From: Clytia hemisphaerica
Lineage: Eukaryota; Cnidaria; Hydrozoa; Leptothecata; Clytiidae
Length of the DNA stretch: 64,000 nucleotides
Assembly: GCA_902728285.1 (NCBI GenBank)
Contig: CACVBU010000362.1
Location: forward strand, 908,487 to 972,486
Reading direction: 5' to 3'
Shown here: positions 1 to 11,180 of the stretch, one piece after another
Layout: each line of letters begins with the position of its first letter
How positions within the stretch are numbered: position 1 is the first letter of the stretch
Made by a program: the position numbers and the translations under genes
Notes under the pieces: generated by a model
The model's input: the letters and a program-made list of their open reading frames with translations, nothing else
What the model was told of the DNA's origin: nothing
The model's database searches: none

Positions 1-944
1 TTTTCCTAACCTTTTTTTTGACATTTTTAGTCAAATCTTTGACACTAAAATTTGAATATCTTTACAACCACTTATCCTCTGGAGGCCTATGACCCCTCAT
101 TTTCTTTCTTTTTCAAAGCTCTACAAGATAGGATAGGTTTTGAAAAAAAAATTAAAATTTGAAAAATCTTCTGGAGTTGCTATCTTGAGCTGTTTGAGAC
201 TTTCCCAAATGCGTATAGTTCCTCCTATGCTATTTGCTTTAAACCTATCTGAATAAGATTCCTCTTATTTGCTTTGAATAAGATTTTTTTAAGTCTTTGA
301 ATAAGACTGACAGTGCCATGGTTCCATAGAACTGAACAGTACTCCAGAATAGCAAGAGTTTGATATATTTGTTGAGTTTGAAACTTTGCAGACTCTTCTA
401 AAAATGCTGAGATCTACTCATCAAAACGAAGAAGGAAGTGATTTTTCACATTAACATAAAAATTTGCATTTTTGGACATATTTTCTATTTCTAGGGGATT
501 AAGTCTGCCAAATCAGATGGACCCATCTTTGAGATCTACTCTTCATGCTCTATTAAATTGTACAAAGTTTACAAAGTTTTCTCTTTCTTGATTCTTTTTT
601 TACGGTACATCAGAACGCCTACAGTACAGTCAAGTATCAATATTTGAGGTATTACGAAAATCGCTACTTTTTGCCGTAGTAATCGCTTTCGTTTTTAACA
701 TAAGGTCTTAGCAACAGGTACCCCGGGCATAGTTACGGGGCATTGAGAAAAAATCATGACATAGAATTTCAAAAAGATTCACGCTATCATATTCTACATT
801 ACAAAATACACCTGTTCTATGTTGGTTTTTTTTCTCGGTGTTTTGTAGGCTTAATTATCGTCATGCAAAGTAAATAAAACCCCCTGGAAATCTTTAGGTT
901 TTGATAAGCAAAATACTTACATACTATTGTTTACTTTTCAGGTA
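1..944. other. AT-rich non-coding sequence
   Basis: No open frame of convincing length or composition, no splice-bounded coding segment and no clear terminal-repeat element was seen on either strand. Homopolymer A/T runs dominate. Confidence 0.5.
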
Positions 945-1075
945 TTCATCCAATCAGAAACTTTCAACCAATCAAAATTCAACCGTGACGCGGGAAATGA
1001 TCCAATCAGAATCCCGAAGCTAAAGACTTACAGCCAATCAGAATTTGTTAGCGAGCGGTATTCATCCAATTGGAA
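945..1075. promoter_or_regulatory. Cluster of five CCAAT boxes
   Basis: CCAAT occurs on the plus strand at 950, 968, 1002, 1034 and 1066. Four copies read CCAATCA and three of those CCAATCAGA, the classic NF-Y/CBF-type box. The last four are spaced 34, 32 and 32 bases, about three helical turns, so bound factors would lie on one face of the DNA. NF-Y cooperating at multiple phased CCAAT boxes is known for animal promoters. No gene was recognised immediately downstream, so this is either a promoter of an unrecognised transcript or part of a repeat. CCAATCAGAGAGAAG also occurs near 9597 and 11372, in repeat-rich DNA, which favours the repeat explanation in part. Confidence 0.35.
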
Positions 1076-2960
1076 TCGCGTAACACGAAAGCAAACGTGA
1101 AAGTAAAGGCGGAAATATATTCTTTTTTCGACGTGATTTGCATATATGAGAACAGAAAGAAACGCCAATTTGTCAAAGATTTGTTTAAAACCACCTTATT
1201 TTTTGTTGAGTATCGCCTAAATTTATCGAAAAAATATGCTTTTCAACATTAATCTTAAAATCTCTTTTATTGTTAAGTATCCCCGGGGCGCTCAACGCCG
1301 AAAGAAAAATAAGCGTGCGGAACCGCCCTCGTAGTTTAATCCCGGGATTGAAAAAACCTGGAGAAAACCTTTTCCCTATAATCCCATATAATTTAGCTAA
1401 GGAATTTTAAAACACGGCATTTAAAGTGAAACAAGATGGCGAGAAGTAGTGATTGGAGGTTTTTGTAATTAGACAGCATGACAAAGGTTTGTTATATTTT
1501 AGCATAACAAAGACAAACTCAGGAGGTAAGGTAAATTGCGTTTTGACTGCTTTTAACTGTTTTTCTAATAAAGAATATCTTCAAACTTGACTTCACTGGC
1601 CTACCTTAAATTTTAGTGTATAAAACTTTGATCTCCCTTAGAATAAACCCATGATAAACCCAACTTATAATGTACTGAATTTTGTCGATTTTTTATGAAC
1701 TACCTGATGTCCCAGAAAAAATTCTCCCTCTTTGAAGTGAATTTTCCTGAGTTCTATCAAATTGTTAAAGAATCAATCATTTTGCATGGGAAAGAAAAAA
1801 GGATAAACTTAAATTTTGAGGGGTCAACTGTCAAATTTGGTCAAAAATTTATCATCTAAATTCTTCGTTACTTTTCAAAAAAGTAAAAAGAAGACGAAAA
1901 ATGAGGGTATAAAATCAAGACACTTGAAGGGACAAAATTTTACTGAAAGAACATTCAGCATTTTCGAGAAATTTTCAGCATTCACAAAGTTTGCAAAATT
2001 TCAAATGCTAATTCTCACTTTTTGTGTCCTTGGCTGCAAAATTTTTACTAAAACGTTATTTTATGTTATCGTTCACGGTGATTTACTATATACCTCTTGA
2101 AATATTGCAAACATTCCCATTTGATTTTATTCTTTGCACATTCCTTTCTGTAAAATATTATTCTTCTAATGTAGTGGAAGATACATTTATCTTTGATTTG
2201 GATTTTATATATTGGTTATGATAAAGGGGTCTTAAACTCGTTATGACTTTTTTTGCTCGAGATTTGGTACATTTTGTGTTTGGTGTTAAAAAGTAGGAAT
2301 GAGGTATGTAATATCGACAGGGAGTTAAATAAATAGTACCGCATCTACCATTTGACAACCATCATAAAAAAGTGAGTTCAAACTTTTTTGATGTTGCAAG
2401 TATTTAATTTTTCAAATATACCTAGCATGGTCAGATTTATCCACAAATATTGTGTCCTTGTTAGAATTTGTGTAAATGAAAGTTTATCGTGAAAGTTGAT
2501 AAAATGTCCTGTTTTTCAAGGATACAAGAGATTGCATCTCTCATGCCAAACCAAACGAAGCATCAAATCCAGGAAAGAATAATGATAACACTTCATCATC
2601 AACCATTTCTTGTAACAATCACACAAAAATCAAATCAATTCAACTCATTTAAAAGCATAAAAACCAAAGAAAAATAGCGAAAGAGCAGTAGCAACCAGTT
2701 GTTTATTTTTGTCGCCATCTTTATTTTGACTGTTAGAAAGCAGTATGGTCCGATCAAAAATACGCTTTCGAACCGGGCCATGTTTCCCGATCGGCAAGGA
2801 ACCGTGGGCATGTTTTCCGGTGAGGTGTCTCAAAAGAAATGTACTCCGCTTCGAAAAAAGAGCACTCTACTGTTTTCCCACTCGGAGCTCGATTTAAAAA
2901 GAAACTTGGAAAAAATCCATAATGGCTCCCCCACAGCTCATAGAAAATTAGACTTTTAGT
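1076..2960. other. Non-coding sequence
   Basis: Only short frames with unconvincing composition are present, and no splice pattern or homology was recognised. The GC-richer block at about 2645-2960 may be a decayed repeat, but no terminal repeats could be paired. Confidence 0.45.
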
Positions 2961-4020
2961 ATATAGACTAGCCGTCACCCGGTGTCGCACCCGCCGAGGA
3001 GTAGATAAGCTGAACGCATCATAAGCCCTTTGGATGGTGGGGAGGGTAAAAAGATCTGATTTGTAAGATCAAAGAAAGTAAAACTACCTCTCTAGGTGGC
3101 TGAAAACTAAAAATATTGCAAATTTAATGCTTTGTGACGTCATTTGGACCCTAAATGACGTCATCGAAACGGTGATAAATTGTTCACTTCACTGGAATGA
3201 ATTAATTATTTACCCAAAAGATTCTCTCGCTGATTTCCGATCGAATGAGGGGTCAACCATTGCTTAAATCCTTCTCAAACTCAAGATATTGTATTTTTCC
3301 GTTTTTGATGACGTCATCGGACCCAAAAAGCCCTAATTTGAATATATTTATTTTCGAAAGTCTCTATATACCCTCTTTTACCCCTCCCAACGTATTCTAA
3401 ATTAAATTTCCGATCCAATGAGGGCTCAACCATCTCCTAACTCCTTTTCAATCTCGAGTTATCACATTTTTCCTGTTTTTATGACGTTATCAACTAAAAA
3501 CGCCTGAAATTTCAGCCAAATTTCAAAGTCACTTTCAAGCCTTGTAACCCCTCCCATCTTATTCCCCTTAGAATTCTCGATCCAATGAGGGGTCAACGGC
3601 CTCCCAACTCCTTTTCAAACTCGAGATATCGCATTTTGAAGTTTCTCCCAAATCTATGACGTCATTGGGTCCCTTTACCCCTAATGTTTTCAACGGTCAA
3701 TTCGCGAATTTAGAAATTTTTGCGGTCAACAGGTACCTTGTGCCCCAAGGGTCCCAAAAAAACAAAAAACGTCAATTATTTCCAAGGGAAAGTGGGTTTT
3801 TAAATTTGCGAAAGATTTGCACTGCAACGACTTCTTAAAAAAAACGCTAATTTTTACACTCTTCCTTGACCACTTTCGCTTTCGTTTTCAACCACCCAAC
3901 CACCCACCCACCCAACCATCCAACCAAAAAATCGGTCACGTAACTCTCGAACCCCCATCTCAAAAATCCATAAGGGCCCCCTCACGGCTCACTCACATTC
4001 TACGTTTAGTAATATAGATG
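2961..4020. repeat. Diverged tandem repeat with TGACGTCA palindromes
   Basis: Three units of about 170 bp start with CGATC-AATGAGGG-TCAAC near 3238, 3412 and 3580. Each continues with a CTCGAGATATCGCATTTT-like segment and ends at TGACGTCA or a one-base variant. Exact TGACGTCA, the CRE/ATF palindrome, occurs at 3135, 3156, 3309 and 3657; a variant lies at 3482. The block is bounded by GC-richer edges, ACTAGCCGTCACCCGGTGTC near 2967 and a TTTAGTAATATAGATGACG end near 4005. This looks like one interspersed element with internal repeats; its class is unknown. Confidence 0.55.
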
Positions 4021-4983
4021 ACGTGTCCCCCAAAACGTCTATCCAAATTGAAATCTTTCTAGTGAATTCAGAAAATAGGGAATGTTGAAAAATTTTCTTG
4101 TGAATTAAAGGTTTTGTTTTTACATAAGTGTTTCCGTTTCATATCAGACATGTTTCATATCAGGACAGCAAAAAGTGTCTTTCTTTTCCTTATTCTTTTT
4201 TTAAGTTTTTGGCACTCAGTCATTAAAGTATAACACCAGTAGGTGTAAAAAATTACAAAAATTTTGTTGTAAGTACAATTTTGTGACTTACAAAGTCACA
4301 TTAAAAATTATCGAAAGGTAAGCCAAAAAAAAGTACATTTAACAGCTAGAAAGTATGTAAATTTAAAACATTTTTTAAAAAATTCAACCTTTCCTCTGTC
4401 AAGTTAAGAAAGTCCCATTCTAAGATCTCTTGTCTAATTTGTGTTGTTTACATTTCTAAAAAAGATATAAATTTTGAGTTGAAGCCACATTTTAGCCCGG
4501 TTAACGAAAAAAAAAGTTATAATGTCTTAGTATTACCCACAACATTGTAAAATTTCAAGACTTATCGATTTTTAAAGACTTCATCAGCTATGACAAAAAG
4601 TTGTTTTTAGGTATTTTTCAAAATGTCACACTATTTTTGATTGGGATCAACATCAAATTACTATCAATAGGTATGAAGGCAATGCCTTACAACTTATAAA
4701 AAGTCAAAATTTACTTTTCTCATTTTCATACAAATGATTGTCAAAACAGAGGTTAGTGGCCCCCAAAATATCGATTCAATTAAATTGAAATTGTTAGAAA
4801 CCTGTCTCGAATTAATGACACGATAAAATAATAAGTTTTTGATAATTTTGAAAAAAAAATTGATACCAAACAATAAGTATTTCATGCCTGGCTGAGTGCA
4901 ATGTTAATTGTGAAAATATTGGATATTCATTGGATGATCTCAAAGATGAACAATTCTTATTTCTAAATGTTTTAGACAAAAAA
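4021..4983. other. Upstream region of the NDUFA11-like gene
   Basis: AT-rich. The frame of the first NDUFA11-like exon stays open upstream from 4864 but contains no in-frame ATG before 4984. This segment is therefore 5' UTR, or an upstream exon junction lies here that I could not fix. No core promoter motif stands out. Confidence 0.4.
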
Positions 4984-7900
4984 ATGAAACTTCGTGAAGG
5001 AGAACCTCCAGATTGGAATGATCACGAAAACTTTGGACCGTTGTTGCTAAAAGAGTTTGACCATCATCCTGGAGATAATGTCATTGATAAAGCAGTCTTT
5101 TTTGGCACTAAAGGATTGATCGTTGGTAAGCCTTTACTTCTATTTCTACTCAAAGTGTAGCTGAAAGCTTTCCTGTTTTTTTTTTACCTCCCTTGAATCC
5201 CTTTTCCTTTTACAGAGTCTTTCACAAAATGCAAAATTCCTTTGAAGGAAAAGATCTGACTGCATTCTTCATTTTTAATTTTTTAGGCAGTCTTTATGGT
5301 GGCTTCCACGCTGCAATCTTTGAACCAGCACTAGGAGTCAATGGATTAGGTTATGCTATGAGACACATAGCAACTTTCGGTGCTTTGACTGGTATGTACT
5401 CTCAAACAAAGCTGCTTTCTTTAGATATAAAATTCGTGAAATGTTTACAGTGCCGTAGGAAGCATTTTCATATTGAGGGGGCTGAAGTTTAGTGACACCG
5501 CGAGGGCCAACCATGGTTTGGCCCGAGGGGGGGGGGTTTTGAAAATTTGAGCTTTAGATTGCTTGAAAATGCACTCAATTGTGACAATTATGACAAATTA
5601 ATAAAGAAAAACTTTGTATTTAGCAAAATTACCATTTGTGAAAAAATTATTGGGGGGGGCATAGCCCCCCCCCCTTGCCCCCCCAGTTGCTACGGCACTG
5701 GTTTAAATACCATTTATTGTTTGTCAGCCTTTTTATTGGTTTTTAACATAATTTGACGTGTTTGAAAGGTTTTACTACTTAGAAATTAGTGTTGGTTTAA
5801 TTATCTTTTGAATTTTATGATCGATCAAATGAACAAGTGCTAAATCAAAAAAAAACTTACCCTATGATTTATACAAACTTACTTACCTCAGAATCGTAAA
5901 GAGAAACATGTAGATATTTCGTACAACCCGGTATTTCATCTCATTGCTCGTTTTGACCATAATTTGTTCCTTCTCTTTATACGTCAGGTGGTGCAGGTCT
6001 TGTGTTAGGTGCAGGAATTCCCATTGCACAAGCTGTTCGAAAGAAGAATGACCCCATCGCTTGGATGTGGGGTGGATTTGCTGCTGGGGCCGTCTTCGCT
6101 CTCAAAAGTAAGTCCTTTCACCAACTAAATTTCTAACCAGCTGACACCCCTTTTTACCCCTTGTTAAATGACAGGTCTCAGTGAGTTGATGAGAATTCTT
6201 AAGTTAAGACATCATGAATAATTCAAAAGCGTTAATTGATATACCAGTCCAGATACAAGTTTCCCAGAGATTCTGGGCCTTTTTCAAGGAACTTTACTAG
6301 CTTTACTGTAAGGACTCGAAATTAAGTTTTCGTAGCACACCCAGTATAAAAACACCTTGATTTTCGGGTAGGTATTTAAGTATAGAAAGCTTCGTAATTT
6401 CATTTCAATGTGTGTAAGAAGCTTTGGAGAGGTTTATGTTGATTTATGTAATTTTTGGCAGGTTTTGATCATTTATTTTCGAGGAAAATAGCTAAGTAGA
6501 GTACTCCTAATACGTTTTGGACAACAAAAGAAGTGTTTTTCTTAAAGAAGAAATACTAACCTACTAGTACAAATATTGTTCCACTTTTCAACAAATTTAC
6601 ACGATTTCTTTCGTTTACCAAATGGTTTTAATCGTTTAAGAATCGTACCAATTTAAAGTGATGTCAGGCTGAAACGTTATTAAACGATTTTAAACGTTTT
6701 TCTTTGAACAAAAAGTGGTAAAACGATTTGAAAAGAAAGTCTTCAAGTTAAAACGATTTCCTAATTAATTAAACGAATTTGAAACTATCAAAACGAATTT
6801 GAAACTATCAAAACGAATTTCTTACCTCTAAAACGAATTTCTTACCTCTAAAACGAATATCTAAACTAGTAAACAAATATCTGAAATATTAAACGAATAT
6901 CTAAACTATTAAACGATTACTAGCTAATAGCCAAGGCTTTTCAAATCCCCAACCATAATAAGCAAGGGATTTTCTACCTTGTTGACTTTAAGCTCCTCCA
7001 TTTTATCCTCACTGGCTAATAAATTCTCACCGGGTCACTGAGACAGGGGTGTGATAATTCTTCTTGCTCCCCTGTGTGCGCAAACTAAAACCAGTTTCTT
7101 AGCCCCTCTAAAAAAGTCAAAGCACTCGTTATATATTTTTGGAAAGCTAAGGGGTAGGGGAATCAAAGTAGCATGGACTTTCACACCGACAATTAAGAGT
7201 CCACATATTTTATATATGGACCTATGCATTGTTTCTCCACTCTTGTACCTTTACTTGGCCATGTCTGGTACACTAACTGATTTTTGACGAATTTTAATGG
7301 GGCAAAAACGATTTAATTTTATTGAAACGTTTTGCCTCCGGATGGAACGTTTTTCTATTTAAAAGAACGATCTATATAAACCTAAAACGATTTTGAGAAC
7401 ACCAGAACGATTTTGAGTACACCAAAACGATTCTGAGAACACCAGAACGATTTTGAGAACACCAGAACGATTTTGAGTACACCAAAACGATTTTGAGTAC
7501 ACTTAAACGAAATGTGGATATTTAAAACGGTTGTAAACGATTTTCAAAATTTAAAACGAACGAAAACGAATTCCTTTTCATAGTTTGTCAGTCATCGTTT
7601 AGAAAACGATTTTTCTTCTAATTTTTGGCTACTAAATCGTTTCATACCTTTTCACTGTACGATTTTTTCTCAAACGATTAAAACAATATTTGTACACGGT
7701 CCCTAACTCTAATATTTAACTTAAAGATCTATAATTTCTCAATAGACATGTATATTTATTTTTGAAGACCCAGTTTTTTGTGAAAAAATCTCATTTTGTT
7801 CAAAAATTCAGGGTAGCTTGGGAAAATGATTTAAGGAAGCCTGTTTGAAGACTTTTATTGTGAGGATGCCTGTTTGAAGACTTTTATTGTGAATTCCTTA

Positions 7901-8326
7901 AACGTCCTTTATAGTGAATAGCCATAACCATTTTTCATTTTCTGATTCGTTTTTCTAGAAAAATACTCGCTGATCTGAATTTCCTATTAAAGGAATCTTC
8001 TTTCCATGTCGCTGACCTTTTCACCCTTTTTGTGGTGAAGAAAATGGAGTTAATTTGGACATGGACATTGTACATTTGAAGCAGTATATTTTGGTTTACT
8101 AACAAAATGTTGATGTTTCATTTCAGGTGGTCGCTTCGGACGAGCAATACAATACGGATCTGCTACTGGGTTGTTCTTAGCTTTCACCAAAACAATGGGC
8201 ACTTATCAACGCCCGTACGTCGACCCGTGGGCTAATTTACGGCAGCCGAAACCAGACACGCTTCCTTTGTTCGATAAAGATGGTAACATGTATACACACA
8301 AAAGACAAAGTGCACAGGATTTGTGA
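4984..8326 (+). CDS. NDUFA11: NDUFA11-like complex I membrane subunit, 4 exons
   Basis: Predicted exons are 4984-5125, 5287-5391, 5988-6107 and 8127-8326. All introns begin GT, end AG and are phase 1, giving 188 residues ending at TGA. The protein has the Gly-rich four-helix character of the Tim17/NDUFA11 family: helices near KGLIVGSLYGGF, YAMRHIATFGALTGGGAGLV, IAWMWGGFAAGAVFAL and IQYGSATGLFLAFTK. A polar N-terminus contains FDHHPGDNVIDKA. The family's complex I member is a non-catalytic accessory subunit in the mitochondrial inner membrane that steadies the membrane arm; this role is assigned by resemblance. The human protein is about 140 residues, so this one has a longer N-terminus and C-terminal tail. 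The start is the first in-frame ATG; the frame is open further upstream, so an additional 5' exon is possible. Introns 2 and 3 contain transposable elements. Another Tim17-family member cannot be fully excluded. Confidence 0.75.
5448..5700. mobile_element. Small hAT-like MITE in intron 2 of the NDUFA11-like gene
   Basis: The left end CAGTGCCGTAG and right end CTACGGCACTG form terminal inverted repeats. GTTTA is duplicated on both sides (5443-5447 and 5701-5705). CAGTG termini and a 5-bp duplication fit short-duplication groups of hAT elements. The interior is G-run and C-run rich with no coding capacity, so it is non-autonomous. Confidence 0.65.
6567..7695. mobile_element. Inverted-repeat element in intron 3, AAACGATT-rich
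   Basis: GTACAAATATTGTT at 6567 is inverted as AACAATATTTGTAC at 7682. A second inverted block (GTTTTAATCGTTT type) lies just inside both ends. The interior is built of short direct repeats around AAACGAATTT and AACGATTTTGAGAACACC. No reading frame of note was seen. No target duplication could be fixed. It lies wholly inside the last intron of the NDUFA11-like gene. Confidence 0.55.
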
Positions 8327-8849
8327 GAGTATCATCGTATCATCGTGTATCATATTATTTTTTGTAAATTCTTAAATTGAAATAATGTTTTTAAAACCCT
8401 CAATCATCAATTATTAATTCAAAAGTTATTCAGTCGATGAAACGAAGCTCCTGAAACCATTTTCGATGTTTCAGAATACAGCAAAACCTCTAATTAGCAA
8501 ACTATTTTTCCCTGGTCGTTTTCGAGCATAAAAAAAAGTCGCCAAAATTGTCAAGCAGTTTAGTTCATAAAAAAATAGACGGGGGGTGCGAACAATCAAA
8601 ACCATTATAAATAGACCTTTGCATAAATTACATCACGAGCAACGCGTACCTCGTTTTTCAAAAATTGCTACAGTGATTGATTCTCTAAGAAGTTTACTGT
8701 ATTTATAAAGGTAACACTTGACAACTCAAGGGATTCAATCACCTTGGTTATGGTTTCAAAACGAGGCAGTTAGTAAACAAGGGACAGTGCACAATATGAA
8801 CATATTCATTTTTCTTATAAGCATCTAGTTCATCAGAATCAAGTAAATA
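8327..8849. other. 3' flank of the NDUFA11-like gene
   Basis: AT-rich sequence after the stop codon, presumably 3' UTR and intergenic DNA. No canonical AATAAA lies close to the stop, and no gene was seen. Confidence 0.4.
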
Positions 8850-9005
8850 ATTACTGAGGTTAAACATACCAGGATAATCATGATGACGACGGATGAAAAA
8901 TGTAATAGGCTGGTGAAAATACGAAATTTGATTGGTTGAAACTCACTAGCCTGTTAAATTTTCGTTCGTCGTCGTGATTTTACCGATTTACTTAACTTCA
9001 CTAAT
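8850..9005. mobile_element. Hairpin MITE, copy 1
   Basis: The left arm begins ATTACTGAGGTTAA and the right arm ends TTAACTTCACTAAT. The arms pair over about 65 bases, including GATGACGACGG-TGAAAAAT against ATTTTCGTTCGTCGTCGT, leaving a short AT-rich loop. A second member lies at 18859-19010 with the same order of motifs. No coding capacity. Confidence 0.65.
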
Positions 9006-9129
9006 ATACCGAGTTTATGTATGTGTTGTTTTCTGCGACGGAGACACGGTAAGGTTCTAATTTGACTAGATCTTGATTGACTGAGGACGACGGTAAATCA
9101 GCACTTTTACCGTTCTCGATTTTGCGGGG

Positions 9130-9420
9130 TAAAACTTTCAAAAATTGTCAGATTCGGCTGAAATTTGCACACTTGTTCCTTGGGTAAATATCTGGGGGCA
9201 TTTTTTTCATTTTTCAAAATTTTTTATTTTTGGGGACTGGGGACGAGTTTTTCCCCAAAACGAGGCTAAAACTTTGGAGCAGTCTGGAGGCTTCAAAAAT
9301 TGTCCGAGGCTCAAATTCGTCACACTTGTTCCTTGGGTTGTATTTTTTCATTTTTCAAAAATTTTGATTTTTGAGGCGTGGAGACGAGTTTTTTGCCAAA
9401 ACGATCTTTTGTGACTTCAA
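9130..9420. repeat. Interspersed repeat with two internal direct copies
   Basis: The segment CAAAAATTGTC followed by GCACACTTGTTCCTTGGG occurs once near 9136 and again near 9294 with diverged spacing. A related copy, with CAAAAATGGTCAGATTTGG and CTCACTTGTTCCTTG, lies at 27190-27300. It is part of an interspersed repeat of unknown class; the open frame through it has no recognisable product. Confidence 0.5.
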
Positions 9421-9729
9421 TAATGAGTTTTAAAGCTAGTTTGTTTTGCTACAATCGGACCTTTGAATATTCTGAAAATACGTTGAGTCAAGTGCGTTGC
9501 GCACGTTCGACTATCGGTAATTAGTTCCTACAAAGTAAACAAGGGATATCACATACTGTGTACGCTAAACTGTTCCTCGTTTCTTTATTGTCAGCCAATC
9601 AGAGAGAAGAAAAACATTTGATTTGAATTTTGTGTTTGTTATTTCTTGTGTAAAACTATTTTCGATATTGTGCTGCGCGCAATACTTTCAAAGGAACGAT
9701 ACAAGACGCCCACCAGCCGACCCTCAATT

Positions 9730-9980
9730 CACGCAATCACGCAATTTTTTTTCGAAATTCACGCATTCACGCAAATTTTCCTCGAGTTTCACGCAATAAC
9801 CCGATTTTTCAGGAAATCGGAAAAATCGGGGAAATATTAGAAAGTTGGGAAAACTGCACATTATTTCTGGAAAAAAGGGAAAATTCACGTATTCACGCAC
9901 AAAATAGCCATTTTTTTCCCCAATTTTCACGCATTCACGCATTCACGCAAACCACTGGAGGGGGGGGGGGCACACAAGCA
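9730..9980. repeat. CACGCATTCACGCA-rich repeat ending in a G run
   Basis: TTCACGCA/ATCACGCA motifs recur about ten times on the plus strand in 230 bases, often as doublets or triplets. The block ends in a run of at least ten G at about 9960. This is the internal-repeat style of several other elements here, but no partner terminal repeat was found. Confidence 0.5.
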
Positions 9981-9984
9981 CTCA

Positions 9985-10622
9985 GCAAATGGGAATCTCT
10001 AGCTGTGCACTAGATGGCGTTCTAATAAAACGATTTGGTGGAATGCGGCCTTCAAACGTTCATTCTCGATTACAGCTACTGGCTAATGCTAGTACTATTA
10101 TGAAATCTCAGTGGTACACCCCAAGAACGTTTATTGTTATATCTCATTTTATTTTGTTGTTTTCGCGAGATAACATGGATATTTAATCGATATTTATTAA
10201 ACTCTCATAAGAAAGTCAATGAAAAGATTTAAAAGATTTGGCCACTCCGGTCCTCCTTGTCGAACACCGCTCGGTTGTATCAAATGTGGTTTTTTCAAAC
10301 GTCAACGAGGTTTCTTCGTACAATTTTTCAAGAATGGATTTTGGGTATCCTTAAATCGAAGTCTGATTGAGTCGAACATCCATTTTCGTGGGGTGTGGTC
10401 GAACGAAGACGATGCTATAGTCCGTTTAGAGGGTCAGTAAACGCGGGAAAACATATATGCGCAGGGTCAGGGCGTCAGGGCGGTTTACGGGAAAATAGTG
10501 GTGGTTTTACGCTTGATATTGTAAATCCCATTCGTTGTTCCTCAATTCTGTTGAGATCCGTTCTATTCATCGGTCAGTTATGCCTCGTACCAAGGTTGGA
10601 GTGTGCTTAGGATAATGTTCAC
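9985..10622. other. Non-coding sequence, no gene recognised
   Basis: Short frames exist, but none has a recognisable domain, splice context or neighbour relationship. Confidence 0.4.
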
Positions 10623-10769
10623 AATAGACGATATCGGCTTTCTGAATTCTCCCCGAATGATTACCCATGATGCATTGTTAGGGTTTGGGTTATCATCCGT
10701 GAATTTTTTTGCGCAATGCATCATGGGTAATCATTCGGGGAGAATTCGGTAAAGTCGATATCGTCTATT
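10623..10769. mobile_element. 147-bp near-perfect hairpin element
   Basis: The arm at 10623-10677 starts AATAGACGATATCG and contains GAATTCTCCCCGAATGATTA. It is complementary to 10714-10769, ending CGATATCGTCTATT, with only a few mismatches. A loop of about 36 bases separates the arms. The structure is that of a foldback MITE. No convincing target duplication was seen. Confidence 0.65.
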
Positions 10770-11180
10770 AGTTTGCTTATTGTTGAGCCGATACTCAAGC
10801 CTCTGTAATTAATAATAGGATCCTTAATAAAACCTTTGCCTTTCCATCTTCGATCTAGAGTTTCCCCATGATTTTCCCATACATTTAGTGTCATTTTCTG
10901 AATAGCGTCAAGAAGAGCTGGGCGCACTCACAATTCTTTAAGGGATAGTTCGGTCATGAAATCAATTTTTTCTTATGGTTTTCATCAGATTCTTCATAAA
11001 GAAAGAGTTCCAACGATATATACTTTTAACTAATTTAATTTTTGTATTGTTTAAAAATCTGGCCTTTTAAAATCACTTTTGTATAGTGTACCTTTTTGCT
11101 TACGTCACACTCGCATAAGACTTTATGAACGAAAATCTTTATCTGTTTATTATAAATTTGTTCAGCGAGTTCGTGAAGTG
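10770..11180. other. Non-coding spacer
   Basis: No gene, recognisable repeat end or splice-bounded frame seen. Confidence 0.4.

Noticed and set aside
4930-5160. Frame beginning at TTG 4930 as the NDUFA11-like start
   Set aside because: TTG is not a normal nuclear start. The frame is open upstream without an ATG, so ATG 4984 or an unseen upstream exon is preferred.
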